Positions 35,350 through 44,793 of a stretch of DNA of 64,000 nucleotides are shown here, one piece after another. The stretch is from the NCBI GenBank assembly GCA_947500505.1, contig CANMSL010000004.1, positions 310,001 through 374,000 on the forward strand, written 5' to 3'. How positions within the stretch are numbered: the first letter of the stretch is position 1; every line of letters starts with the position of its first letter. This DNA is from an uncultured Aquimarina sp. (GTDB taxonomy: Bacteria; Bacteroidota; Bacteroidia; Flavobacteriales; Flavobacteriaceae). A model generated the notes under the pieces. That model was given only the letters and a program-made list of their open reading frames with translations, ran no database searches and was not told the DNA's origin. The position numbers and the translations under genes are program-made.

Positions 35350-37236
35350 ATGGCAACAGGAAGTATTAATGTATCAGTAGAAAACATTTTTCCTTTGATT
35401 AAAAAATTCTTGTATTCTGATCACGAGATTTTTTTACGAGAGTTAATATCTAATGCGACAGATGCAACATTAAAGCTGAAACACCTTAGTAATATAGGAG
35501 AAGCTAAAGTAGAATATGGTAATCCTAAAATTGAGGTAAAAGTTGATAAAGATAACAAGTTATTACATATTATCGATCAGGGAATAGGTATGACAGCAGA
35601 AGAGGTTGAAAAGTATATCAACCAGGTAGCTTTCTCCGGAGCTGAAGAGTTTTTAGAAAAATATAAAGACAGCGCAAAAGATTCTGGAATTATCGGACAT
35701 TTTGGTCTTGGTTTCTATTCTGCTTTTATGGTGGCGGATAAAGTGGAAATCATTACTAAATCTTACAAAGATGAACCTGCAGCTCACTGGATTTGCGATG
35801 GCTCTCCTACCTATACGATAGAGAATCATGACAAAACCGAAAGAGGTACAGAGATTATCCTGCATATTGGAGAAGAAGACACTGAATTTCTTGAAGAAAA
35901 CAGAATCAGCGAACTACTGAGAAAATATAATAAGTTTATGCCTGTTCCGATCAAATTCGGTACAAAGACAGAAACACTTCCAAAACCTGAAGATGCTAAA
36001 GAGGAAGATCCCGCTCCTACACAAGAAGTAGATAATATTATCAACAATCCCGATCCTGCCTGGACCAAACAGCCTACGGATCTCAAAGATGAGGATTACA
36101 AAAGCTTCTACCGTGAATTGTACCCAATGCAGTTCGAAGAACCTTTATTTAATATTCATCTTAATGTAGATTACCCGTTCAATCTTACCGGAATTTTATA
36201 TTTCCCAAAGCTTGGTCAGGATATGAATCTTCAGAAAGATAGAATTCAATTATATCAAAACCAGGTTTTTGTAACTGATAACGTAGAGGGGATCGTACCT
36301 GAGTTTTTAACCATGCTACGTGGAGTAATAGATTCGCCTGACATTCCATTAAATGTTTCCAGATCTTATCTACAGGCAGATGGTGCTGTAAAAAAAATAT
36401 CCAGTTATATCACACGTAAGGTTGCAGACAAACTAAATTCTTTATTCAAAAATGACCGGGAAGATTTTGAAAAGAAATGGAACGATATTAAAGTAGTGAT
36501 TGAATATGGAATGCTTTCTGAAGATAAATTCTTCGAGAAAGCAGATAAATTCGCCTTATATCCTACCGTTGATAACACCTATTTTACTTTTGAAGAATTG
36601 CAAGAGAAGGTCAAAGAAAATCAAACGGATAAGGATAATAAACTAGTGATTCTTTATGCGTCTGATAAAGATGAGCAGCACCCTTACATCTCGGCAGCAA
36701 AGGATAAAGGGTATGAAGTACTACTATTAGACTCCCCTATTGTTTCTCATCTCATCCAAAAGCTGGAAACCAGCAAGGAAAATATTTCTTTTGTACGTGT
36801 AGATGGTGATCACATTGACAATTTAATCAAAAAAGATGAAGAATCTATTTCTAAATTATCTGATGAAGAAAAAGAAGCTTTAAAAATTGATTTAGAAAAA
36901 GTAATTCCAGCAGAGAAATACACTGTTCAGCTAGAAGCTATGGACAGCTCAGCATCGCCGTTTATGATTACACAACCTGAGTTTATGCGTCGTATGAAAG
37001 AGATGCAGCAAACCGGTGGCGGCGGGATGAATATGTTTGGTAATATGCCAGAGATGTATAACCTGATCGTGAATACGAATCATGACTTAATAAATCAGAT
37101 AAAAGACACTAAGACGGATAAAAAGAAGGAACGACTCATCAAGCAATCTCTTGATCTTGCAAGACTTTCTCAAAATCTGCTAAAAGGAGAAGAATTGACT
37201 GAATTTATCAAACGTAGTTTTGAAATGATTAAATAA
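35350..37236 (+). CDS. htpG: molecular chaperone HtpG (Hsp90)
   Basis: 628 aa, the normal bacterial size. The N-terminal ATPase has the GHKL motifs: ELISNATDATLKLKHLS, IDQGIGMTAEEVEKYIN and GHFGLGFYSAFMVAD. The middle domain has LNVDYPFNLTGILYFPKLGQ and VFVTDNVEGIVPEFLTMLRG, then VIDSPDIPLNVSRSYLQ. The C-terminal dimerisation region ends in a short KRSFEMIK. A Bacteroidota-type insertion rich in Pro/Glu (PKPEDAKEEDPAPTQEVDNI) lies at ~215-245. Monocistronic with a strong terminator. Confidence 0.97.
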   Translation: MATGSINVSVENIFPLIKKFLYSDHEIFLRELISNATDATLKLKHLSNIGEAKVEYGNPKIEVKVDKDNKLLHIIDQGIGMTAEEVEKYINQVAFSGAEEFLEKYKDSAKDSGIIGHFGLGFYSAFMVADKVEIITKSYKDEPAAHWICDGSPTYTIENHDKTERGTEIILHIGEEDTEFLEENRISELLRKYNKFMPVPIKFGTKTETLPKPEDAKEEDPAPTQEVDNIINNPDPAWTKQPTDLKDEDYKSFYRELYPMQFEEPLFNIHLNVDYPFNLTGILYFPKLGQDMNLQKDRIQLYQNQVFVTDNVEGIVPEFLTMLRGVIDSPDIPLNVSRSYLQADGAVKKISSYITRKVADKLNSLFKNDREDFEKKWNDIKVVIEYGMLSEDKFFEKADKFALYPTVDNTYFTFEELQEKVKENQTDKDNKLVILYASDKDEQHPYISAAKDKGYEVLLLDSPIVSHLIQKLETSKENISFVRVDGDHIDNLIKKDEESISKLSDEEKEALKIDLEKVIPAEKYTVQLEAMDSSASPFMITQPEFMRRMKEMQQTGGGGMNMFGNMPEMYNLIVNTNHDLINQIKDTKTDKKKERLIKQSLDLARLSQNLLKGEELTEFIKRSFEMIK

Positions 37237-37261
37237 TAAGAAGTTAGATATTAGATATTAG

Positions 37262-37299
37262 ACCGCTTTACTGTTAAACAGTTGAAGCGGTTTTTTTTC
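37262..37299 (+). terminator. rho-independent terminator after htpG
   Basis: ACCGCTT...AAGCGGT stem with an inner CTGTT/AACAG pair, followed by eight T, 26 bp beyond the htpG stop. Confidence 0.85.
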
Positions 37300-37359
37300 A
37301 GAATAATCTTCATTTTTAGTACTTAATCTTTATTTTTGGCTTCATAAAACATTTCTTCA

Positions 37360-38679
37360 ATGATTTTCAGTAAATTACGAGAACATTCGTTTTGGCTTCT
37401 TGATCGATTCAAATCCAGAAAGATTAAAAACCATTACGAGGAAATCACTTTTATAAACGAGAATTTTAATTCTGAAACTGCCCAAGAACAAAGAAAGCAA
37501 CATCTAAATAATATCCTGAACCATGCTGTTTATACTACTCCTTTTTATAAGAAGTTTGAGCATTTTAAGGATTTAAATGATTTTCCCGTTATTAGAAAGA
37601 CTCTAATTCAGAAGAATTATGGAGACTTTGAATCTCTACCTTATCGCGATAAACCAAAATTTAAAGTAGCTACTAGCGGATCAACAGGCATCCCATTTTT
37701 CTTATTTCAGGACAATAATAAGAAAAAGCGTAATACTGCAGATACCTTGTATTTTCTTAATAAAGCTAATTTTAAAATAGGTGAAAAGTTATATGACCTA
37801 GAGGTTTGGAGAGGAATTAATATGAATAGTCCGATAAAATCCTGGATGCAAAACCTGAAATACATAGATATTACAAGGTTCTCTGAGGAGCAGGTGAAAA
37901 ATTTCCTAACGACGCTTAAGAAAAACAAAAAACCTCAACATCTTATTGGTTTTGTTTCTGCTTATGAGAGTATCTGTAAATATCTGAATAAAACAGAGTC
38001 TAAACCACTGAATGTAAATGTAAGATCTATTATTGCCATTTCAGAATACCTTACAAGCTATGTAAAGAGTTCTATGCAAAAATATTTTCAGATACCCGTA
38101 GTCTCTAGATATTCTAATGAAGAACTAGGGATACTCGCACAACAGCTCCCTGTAATGGATAGAACAGAATTTAAAATTAATTGGGCTAGTTATCATATTG
38201 AGGTTTTGGATATGAATGAAGATGTTCCTGCCAAACCTGGCGAACTGGGCAGGATTGTAGTAACTGATTTTTTTAATTATTGTATGCCAATAATACGTTA
38301 TGACACCGGTGATGTAGCAAGATTTAGTGAAAATGATATTGATGGAACTGGAGCTCCATACTTTGATAGATTAGAAGGCAGGAAAATGGACTTGGTTTAT
38401 GACACAAAAGGGAAATTGATTTCTTCTTTTATTGTATATACTAAATTTCATAAATACTACGAATTATTAAAACAATACCAGTTCGTACAACTAAATAAAA
38501 AAGAATATTTGATAAAATTAAATATTCAGGATTACTTTGACTTCGAAAAAGAGCTAATAGAAGATATTAAAATAGATTTTGGTGAAGACGCCACTGTCAC
38601 AATAGAGTATGTTAATGAAATTCCTGCTATTTCATCTGGTAAGCGAAAAAAGGTTGTAAACCTATATTCTCCATCTTAA
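37360..38679 (+). CDS. CapK/PaaK-like adenylate-forming enzyme
   Basis: 439 aa. An ATP/AMP-binding P-loop TSGSTGIPFFLFQ (~105-118) and the later GRIVVTDFFNYCMPIIRYDT and GDVARF are landmarks of the phenylacetate-CoA ligase / coenzyme F390 synthetase group. Proteins annotated CapK in polysaccharide loci belong here. The N-terminal ~60 residues lack a membrane segment. It presumably activates a carboxylic acid as an adenylate; the substrate is unknown. It is convergent with an ATP-grasp gene. Confidence 0.82.
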   Translation: MIFSKLREHSFWLLDRFKSRKIKNHYEEITFINENFNSETAQEQRKQHLNNILNHAVYTTPFYKKFEHFKDLNDFPVIRKTLIQKNYGDFESLPYRDKPKFKVATSGSTGIPFFLFQDNNKKKRNTADTLYFLNKANFKIGEKLYDLEVWRGINMNSPIKSWMQNLKYIDITRFSEEQVKNFLTTLKKNKKPQHLIGFVSAYESICKYLNKTESKPLNVNVRSIIAISEYLTSYVKSSMQKYFQIPVVSRYSNEELGILAQQLPVMDRTEFKINWASYHIEVLDMNEDVPAKPGELGRIVVTDFFNYCMPIIRYDTGDVARFSENDIDGTGAPYFDRLEGRKMDLVYDTKGKLISSFIVYTKFHKYYELLKQYQFVQLNKKEYLIKLNIQDYFDFEKELIEDIKIDFGEDATVTIEYVNEIPAISSGKRKKVVNLYSPS

Positions 38680-38779
38680 AACACTTAATTATAATATTTA
38701 AACTACTAGGATCTAATACCTTTTGCAGCTTACTTTATCTATTATAAAAATAGCAAATTAAAGAATAAGAACCTATCGT

Positions 38780-38950
38780 ATGGAATTTTCATTTATATTT
38801 TTATGTGCTTTTATAAAATTGAATATCGTACTTAAAAGCGAAGAGCTTCAATACTTTTTTGAAGATGAGCTTAAGTTTTTCGAGATTAGTAACTTATTTT
38901 TTTTACAACAGGTTTTGATTTCTGTAAAAGCATCTATCACAAAAAAGTAG
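38780..38950 (+). CDS. possible small protein (56 aa)
   Basis: ATG at 38780 to TAG at 38948-38950. The product is hydrophobic at the start (MEFSFIFLCAFIKLNIVL), then acidic, with KSEELQYFFEDELKFFEI, and rich in Phe. It fills the gap between the convergent CapK-like and ATP-grasp genes and ends one base before the latter's stop. No family is recognised and no ribosome-binding site is seen; random AT-rich sequence could give the same. Confidence 0.2.
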   Translation: MEFSFIFLCAFIKLNIVLKSEELQYFFEDELKFFEISNLFFLQQVLISVKASITKK

Positions 38951-38951
38951 A

Positions 38952-40115
38952 CTAGTGCCCTCGTATTTTCTTTAAAAGTATGTTTTTAGTACGATCTATA
39001 TACTTATAAATTGTAGGAACTGGATCATGAAATACAAATCTAAACTGTGTATTATTCATTATAAACTTCCTTTTGTTAACAAAAAATGAAGGATTTTTTT
39101 TAATACTTTTTATAAGTCCTTTTAGATTCAGGTAATTCTCTTGTTTAAAAGTTATAGGATCAATTTGATGTCCCAAGGTTAAGTATATCAACAAATAGGG
39201 GAAATTAATTCCCATTAGATAAGAAGCATCTAATGTACCCCAAAATCTGGGATTCACTTCTATTACTTTATACAAATCTTCTTCCTCATCATATCGCAGA
39301 TCCAAATGAGCAACACCATCCCATTTTAAAGATTTTATCAATTTTTCTACAACTTCATATAATTCAGAATTACTGACAAACTCTAACCCTATATGAGGCA
39401 TAAAGGGTGTTTTCCCAGTTAGATTTCCTTTCTGAATGGTGTACGCTAAAATTTCCCCATCTTTAGCCAAAATACTGCAATCAATATCATATCCCTTGAT
39501 GAAATTTTGGATTATTGTGGGTTGATCGACTTTCTCCTGTAAATGTTTTACTAATCTCTCGCGGCTTTTAAAAACCTCAATACCTATTCCTCCTCCAAAA
39601 CCTTCGAGAGGTTTTATAATTACAGGAAATTTAATTCCTTCAAAAGAAGATGCTAATAATTTATCCCCTTTTGTATATAAAAAACTTTTAGGAACAGGAA
39701 TTTGATTATTCTCACAATAACCAGCCAATTTCCATTTATTAATTGCAGTAGTAAATGTCTTTAGATCAGGAAGTGCGGTTAATAGAGTACTTTGATCCAG
39801 GAATTCTTTATTCTTTAAGATTCTTCTAATACCAATTTCAAAAATTGGCATCAGAATATCTATTTTATTTCTCTTAATTTCAGTATTAATGTTATGAACC
39901 CACTCTCCATCATCCTTGGTTTTTTGATAATATTTATATTTTGAAACATACTTCGAAAACCGAACTGGGTTCCTTTTTAGCGAAGACATCACATATATTT
40001 TAATCCCAGGAGCATGACCAAGACAGTTTATTACATAAATCAAGAGGTGGCTTTCTCCATCAGGAATTAATATAGATTTTTGGATTGTTTCATCTGTTAA
40101 TTTTTTAACGTTCAT
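38952..40115 (-). CDS. ATP-grasp family protein (carbamoyl-phosphate-synthase-like)
   Basis: 387 aa. An N-terminal pre-ATP-grasp region (LIYVINCLGHAPGIKIYVMS) is followed by the ATP-grasp core: KWKLAGYCENNQIPVPKSF, FPVIIKPLEGFGGGIGIEVF (Gly-rich ATP loop), IIQNFIKGYDIDCSILAKDG, and the metal site GVAHLDLRYDEEED...KVIEVNPRFWGT. The order is that of carbon-nitrogen ligases joining a carboxylate to an amine or thiol. Members often lie in surface-polysaccharide or small-peptide pathways. Substrates cannot be inferred. It is convergent with the CapK-like adenylate-forming enzyme. Confidence 0.87.
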   Translation of the reverse strand: MNVKKLTDETIQKSILIPDGESHLLIYVINCLGHAPGIKIYVMSSLKRNPVRFSKYVSKYKYYQKTKDDGEWVHNINTEIKRNKIDILMPIFEIGIRRILKNKEFLDQSTLLTALPDLKTFTTAINKWKLAGYCENNQIPVPKSFLYTKGDKLLASSFEGIKFPVIIKPLEGFGGGIGIEVFKSRERLVKHLQEKVDQPTIIQNFIKGYDIDCSILAKDGEILAYTIQKGNLTGKTPFMPHIGLEFVSNSELYEVVEKLIKSLKWDGVAHLDLRYDEEEDLYKVIEVNPRFWGTLDASYLMGINFPYLLIYLTLGHQIDPITFKQENYLNLKGLIKSIKKNPSFFVNKRKFIMNNTQFRFVFHDPVPTIYKYIDRTKNILLKKIRGH

Positions 40116-40328
40116 ATATCGAAGTTCTCATTCAAGATTGAGAAATATAACAATTCCTCAGAAATATATAATAGAAATAATCAAAACAAAAATAAAGAAA
40201 ATAGAATATTTAGCTTTTAGAATTCTTTAATAAGCTGCCGTTGGAGTATTTTTTATTATTATAGTTTTTTGATTATGAATTTAAAAACTGTTATCTTAAT
40301 TTTGGGTCAAGTTGAAGAGCGATTAGAA

Positions 40329-41306
40329 ATGAATACAAAACTTATAGTACTTTTTTTAATTTCGTACCTAACTGGTAACGCACAAAATTCTATTTCCGGA
40401 TACTTACATCTGGAAAATCCAGAAGAATGGGAACAAAAAGTGCATTTAAGCAAAGTACAATTAAATGGTACTGCCAATGGACATACTTACATACCGATTG
40501 CTTCTTCAATTATTTCTAAAGAAGGTTACTTCTCTTTTGATCAAAAATGGTTTGACAACAATGATCACATTTACAGAGTTCACCTCAATCCGATGAATAC
40601 GGCATCAAGAGGTACAGCTATCACTAAAAACTCTAAGCTTTTCATTTTATCAAAGAATGACTTCATCTATTTTGAAAAAGGAATATCACTGTTTGATAAT
40701 TACACTACTACTAACAAGGCTGACAAAGAATGGCAGCAATTAAAAAAGTTCGAATCCAAATTTGAAAGTCTACACGATGATTTTGATACTGAAAAGTATT
40801 TACTTAGAACTAAAGGATATGTAAAAGATTCCTTACAGATTCTTTTGGTGAAATTAATAAGCATCAAAAAATTGGATGATAAGAAATTATTGGAAAAAGA
40901 TATTAAAGAAAATACTGCTTATTATGCTGGCTTATTAAAAGAATTAAAATCCAGTGATATTGACCCAGCTTTATTTGTGTATTTAGAGAATAAGCTTTCT
41001 TTGATTCATCAAGAAAAAACGGAGAAAAAATATTCTATCAGTATGCTACTAAATGGTATTGCCGGACTAATTATAATTGGTATGATTTTTATTGTCCTAA
41101 GAAAAAGAAAAAACTTTCAGAGCGAGTCTATAATCTCTTTAAGTAAGCAAGAAAGTACAATCAAGGAGTTAATTATTTCCGGAAAGAGTAATAAAGAAAT
41201 TGCGAATGAACTTTTTATTAGCGTAAATACGGTAAAAACTCACATATCAAATATTTACAGTAAGCTAAACATCAGCAGTCGCAAAGAATTGTTACTAAAA
41301 AAATAA
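40329..41306 (+). CDS. membrane-spanning LuxR-type transcriptional regulator
   Basis: 325 aa from the ATG at 40329, which gives a signal-like N-terminus MNTKLIVLFLISYLTGNAQ (an ATG at 40269 would put 20 poorly fitting residues before it). A ~215-residue extracytoplasmic part follows, then a membrane helix (~236-256, LLNGIAGLIIIGMIFIVLRK). The last ~60 residues are a LuxR helix-turn-helix (KELIISGKSNKEIANELFIS, then VNTVKTHISNIYSKL). A single protein thus joins a periplasmic sensor to a DNA-binding domain. The ligand is unknown; the GT117 gene 98 bp downstream is a candidate target. Confidence 0.85.
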   Translation: MNTKLIVLFLISYLTGNAQNSISGYLHLENPEEWEQKVHLSKVQLNGTANGHTYIPIASSIISKEGYFSFDQKWFDNNDHIYRVHLNPMNTASRGTAITKNSKLFILSKNDFIYFEKGISLFDNYTTTNKADKEWQQLKKFESKFESLHDDFDTEKYLLRTKGYVKDSLQILLVKLISIKKLDDKKLLEKDIKENTAYYAGLLKELKSSDIDPALFVYLENKLSLIHQEKTEKKYSISMLLNGIAGLIIIGMIFIVLRKRKNFQSESIISLSKQESTIKELIISGKSNKEIANELFISVNTVKTHISNIYSKLNISSRKELLLKK

Positions 41307-41404
41307 AAATCATACCGGTATTAGTACTTTTTTACGACTTCTAAAATCCCATTTTTTTTAATTTTTAAGTTTCATTTGATTCCCAAAAAAGGCAATCAAT
41401 AGAA

Positions 41405-44400
41405 ATGAATATATCTGTTTTTAAAAAGTGGAATCTTATAGTGGGTTGGATTGCATCTCTAATCGCTCTTATTGTTTATATTAAAACGGTAGAACCTACC
41501 AATAGTTTTTGGGATGTGGGAGAATACATTTCAACCTCTTCGAAGTTACAAATCGGTCATCCTCCAGGTGCGCCGCTATTTCAGATGATTGGTGCTTTTG
41601 CTTCCATTTTTACCTACCATCCAAATCAAATTGCATATACTTTAAATATTACATCGGGAGTTGCCAGTGCCTTTACCATACTTTTTATGTTTTGGTCTAT
41701 TAGCATACTACTCAAAAATTTGGCGATAGCTAATTCTAATTTTACAAAAAGCACTGCTATTACCATTTTAGGAAGTGCGTTTACAGCATCTCTGGGATTT
41801 ACTTTTACTGATAGTTTTTGGTTCAATGCTGTTGAGGCAGAAGTGTATGCAATGGCTACGTGTATTCTTTCAGTTTTATTTTATTTGGGGTTATTATGGC
41901 AGCGGGATATGCATACTCCCAAAGGAAACAAATGGATCATTGTAATTTCATTTATAATCGGATTGTCATTTGGCGTACATTTTATGGGGTTACTTTCGAT
42001 TCCGTCTATTGGTCTGTTGTATTATTTCAAAAATTACAAAAAGATTACACTTAAAAATTTTATAGCCGCAAACCTAATAGTAGTCGCTGTATTATTATTC
42101 ATTTTTAAGATGCTGCTTCCTTATACTCTAAAATATTTTGGAGCTTTAGAAATATTCTTTGTAAATACTATCGGACTTCCTTTTCACTCCGGAACTATCA
42201 TTGCTGGTATTAGTCTGATCGCATGTTTTTATCTGGGGCTAAAGTATACCAGAAAAAAATATTATCCTTTACTCAATACTTACTTTTTATGCATTCTATT
42301 TATTTTGATAGGTTTCTCGAGTTGGTTGATGATACCTATCAGAGCTAATGCTAGAACTGTAATTAATGAAAACAACCCTAACAATGCCAGAGAATTATTG
42401 GCGTACTACAATCTGGAACAATATCCAAAAATACATCTCTTCTATGGTCCACAGTTTACCGAAATCTATAGCAATTTAGATGAAAATGATCCCTATCTCG
42501 ATGACAAACCTAAATATGAAAAAGATCAAAAAACCGGAAAGTATGTAATTGTCAATGATTGGAAAAATGCAAAACAGAATTTAGATAATCATCATAAAAC
42601 TTTATTACCCAGAATGTGGAGCACGGAGCATATAAGTAATTATATGCTATACAGCGGCCCTCTGAAATTTTCGATTAAGTCAGCATATCAAAACGAACAA
42701 GAACTTGTAGATACTGTGATTGATTTCAGAAAGAAATTTGCATCTGGTGCATTAGACTATAGCGATTATCACAAATTCTTAGAATCATACGGTCAATTTT
42801 TGGATGTAGAACCACCTTCATTTTGGGATAATGTATCTTATTTATTTCAGTACCAGATTAATTATATGTACTGGCGATACTTTATGTGGAACTTCGTAGG
42901 AAGACAAGATGATATACAAGGCAAATTGTCCACTTTACACGGTAATTGGCTTAGTGGAATTTCATTTATTGACAATTACCGTCTGGGATCTCAAGATAAT
43001 TTACCATCAGATGCAATAAAAAACAAAGCAAGAAATACCTATTATTTTATTCCGCTAATATTAGGATTGATAGGTTTGGTATTTCAATTTAAAATTGATA
43101 AAAAGAATTTCTGGGTATTACTGGTATTTTTCCTTTTTACAGGATTATTATTAAAAATATATCTTAATGAACGACCTTTTGAACCAAGAGAAAGAGATTA
43201 CGCATTGGTTGGATCTTTCTATGTGTTTGCCATTTGGATTGCATTTGGCACCTATGCGCTTTTTGACATTTTAAAAGATCACATTGATGCAAAAAAGTCC
43301 GCATTGATCGTAATTTTGGTCTCATTCTTTGGTGTGCCTTCTCTATTGATTTGTCAAAATTGGGATGATCACGATCGATCTGATCGATATACTGCTCAAT
43401 CATCCGCAAAAACGTATTTATCTTCATGTCAGAAAGATGCCATTCTTTTTTCTATTGGCGATAATGACAGTTTCCCTTTATGGTATGTCCAAGAAATAGA
43501 AGAGTATCGAACAGATATACGTATTCTCATTACTAATCTATTAGCAACAGATTGGTACGTAGATCAAATGAAAAGAGCAGCGTATGAAGGCAAACCTGTG
43601 CCTTCTCAATTAAAACACAAATTTTATGCATATGGTAATAATGATGTAGTCTTTTACAAGGCGGTAACCAAAGATACTATGCTTATCAAAAACTGGATGC
43701 GCTGGATCACATCCGATGATGATAGAACCAAAGGGAAACTGATGAACGGAAAAGTAATTTCCACTTTTCCTACTAGAAATATTCGAATCCCAGTAGATAA
43801 AGAATCAGTATTGAAAAACGGTATTGTATCTAAAAAAGATGCAGATAAAATTGTGCCTTATATAGATATTCTTCTAAAAGGTAATTATATTCCAAAGCAT
43901 AGGTTAGTCATGCTGGACATTATTGCCAATAACAATTGGGAACGGCCTATTTATTTTACCGGCGGTAGTTTTGGTGATGATGATTATATCTGGATGAAAG
44001 ATTATTTGCAATTAGACGGAATGACCTATAAATTGGTTCCTATAAAAACAAAAGTCAATCCATCAAATCCATATCAATTAGGAAGAATAAATACAGATGT
44101 AATGTACAAAAACGTCAAAGAATGGGATTGGGGAAACGGAGATAGTACAGAAATCTATCACGATCCCGAAACTAGAAAAAATGGAATATCCTACAGGACT
44201 AATTTAGGTAGACTCGCAAATCAATTAATAAAAGAAGATCAGTTACTCAAAGCAGAAGAAATTCTAGATTTGGGGATCGAAAAAATGTCTTTAGATTTTT
44301 ATGAGTTTTATACACCTTTGCATTCTTTTATAACTAGTTATTATCAAATCGATAAAAGAGAAAAAGCACGAACTTTATACAAGCAATTAAGTAATAAATA

Positions 44401-44680
44401 TCAAGAACAGTTAGTGTACTTTGTAAATGTATCTTATAAACGGCAAGAGGAGAACTTTGAAAGTATTATGGATAACGTGGCTTATTATAGAGATCTTATC
44501 GATATATTGGTGGATGCAGAGGATTCGGAAATACTGGATACCGAAATTAATACTTTTAACAGGTATATAAAGATGTTTCCAAGATTTTTTGCAAAACAAG
44601 AGAAACCTCATCCGAATAAGACAACTGAAGATGAAGAGAGCTTATTGAAAGAATTGAGATTGGAACAGGAGTTTCGGTAA
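41405..44680 (+). CDS. GT117 (DUF2723) membrane glycosyltransferase-like protein
   Basis: 1091 aa. The N-terminal ~330 residues hold about nine membrane segments, with the family start GWIASLIALIVYIKTVEPTN, FWDVGEYISTSSKLQIGHPP, then GAPLFQMIGA (a protein O-mannosyltransferase-like first loop with the acidic Asp-x-x-Glu). Further membrane helices occur around 545-650, and the C-terminal ~450 residues are soluble, with SIGDNDSFPLWYVQEIEEYR and a TPR-like end. This is the Bacteroidota family once named DUF2723 and now glycosyltransferase family 117, linked to protein O-glycosylation. A strong terminator follows. Confidence 0.92.
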   Translation: MNISVFKKWNLIVGWIASLIALIVYIKTVEPTNSFWDVGEYISTSSKLQIGHPPGAPLFQMIGAFASIFTYHPNQIAYTLNITSGVASAFTILFMFWSISILLKNLAIANSNFTKSTAITILGSAFTASLGFTFTDSFWFNAVEAEVYAMATCILSVLFYLGLLWQRDMHTPKGNKWIIVISFIIGLSFGVHFMGLLSIPSIGLLYYFKNYKKITLKNFIAANLIVVAVLLFIFKMLLPYTLKYFGALEIFFVNTIGLPFHSGTIIAGISLIACFYLGLKYTRKKYYPLLNTYFLCILFILIGFSSWLMIPIRANARTVINENNPNNARELLAYYNLEQYPKIHLFYGPQFTEIYSNLDENDPYLDDKPKYEKDQKTGKYVIVNDWKNAKQNLDNHHKTLLPRMWSTEHISNYMLYSGPLKFSIKSAYQNEQELVDTVIDFRKKFASGALDYSDYHKFLESYGQFLDVEPPSFWDNVSYLFQYQINYMYWRYFMWNFVGRQDDIQGKLSTLHGNWLSGISFIDNYRLGSQDNLPSDAIKNKARNTYYFIPLILGLIGLVFQFKIDKKNFWVLLVFFLFTGLLLKIYLNERPFEPRERDYALVGSFYVFAIWIAFGTYALFDILKDHIDAKKSALIVILVSFFGVPSLLICQNWDDHDRSDRYTAQSSAKTYLSSCQKDAILFSIGDNDSFPLWYVQEIEEYRTDIRILITNLLATDWYVDQMKRAAYEGKPVPSQLKHKFYAYGNNDVVFYKAVTKDTMLIKNWMRWITSDDDRTKGKLMNGKVISTFPTRNIRIPVDKESVLKNGIVSKKDADKIVPYIDILLKGNYIPKHRLVMLDIIANNNWERPIYFTGGSFGDDDYIWMKDYLQLDGMTYKLVPIKTKVNPSNPYQLGRINTDVMYKNVKEWDWGNGDSTEIYHDPETRKNGISYRTNLGRLANQLIKEDQLLKAEEILDLGIEKMSLDFYEFYTPLHSFITSYYQIDKREKARTLYKQLSNKYQEQLVYFVNVSYKRQEENFESIMDNVAYYRDLIDILVDAEDSEILDTEINTFNRYIKMFPRFFAKQEKPHPNKTTEDEESLLKELRLEQEFR

Positions 44681-44700
44681 CTAAAAAGCTAATACTCATA

Positions 44701-44735
44701 AAAAACCTCCTGAGCCAAGTTTTCAGGAGGTTTTT
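44701..44735. terminator. bidirectional terminator between GT117 and S9 peptidase genes
   Basis: AAAAACCTCCTGA / TCAGGAGGTTTTT, 13-bp perfect stem with a 9-nt loop, between convergent genes. Confidence 0.9.
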
Positions 44736-44793
44736 ACTACCTATAAAAAAAGGATAATTAATTCCGTTTTTCAAAAAAATCAGCTTTACTTGA

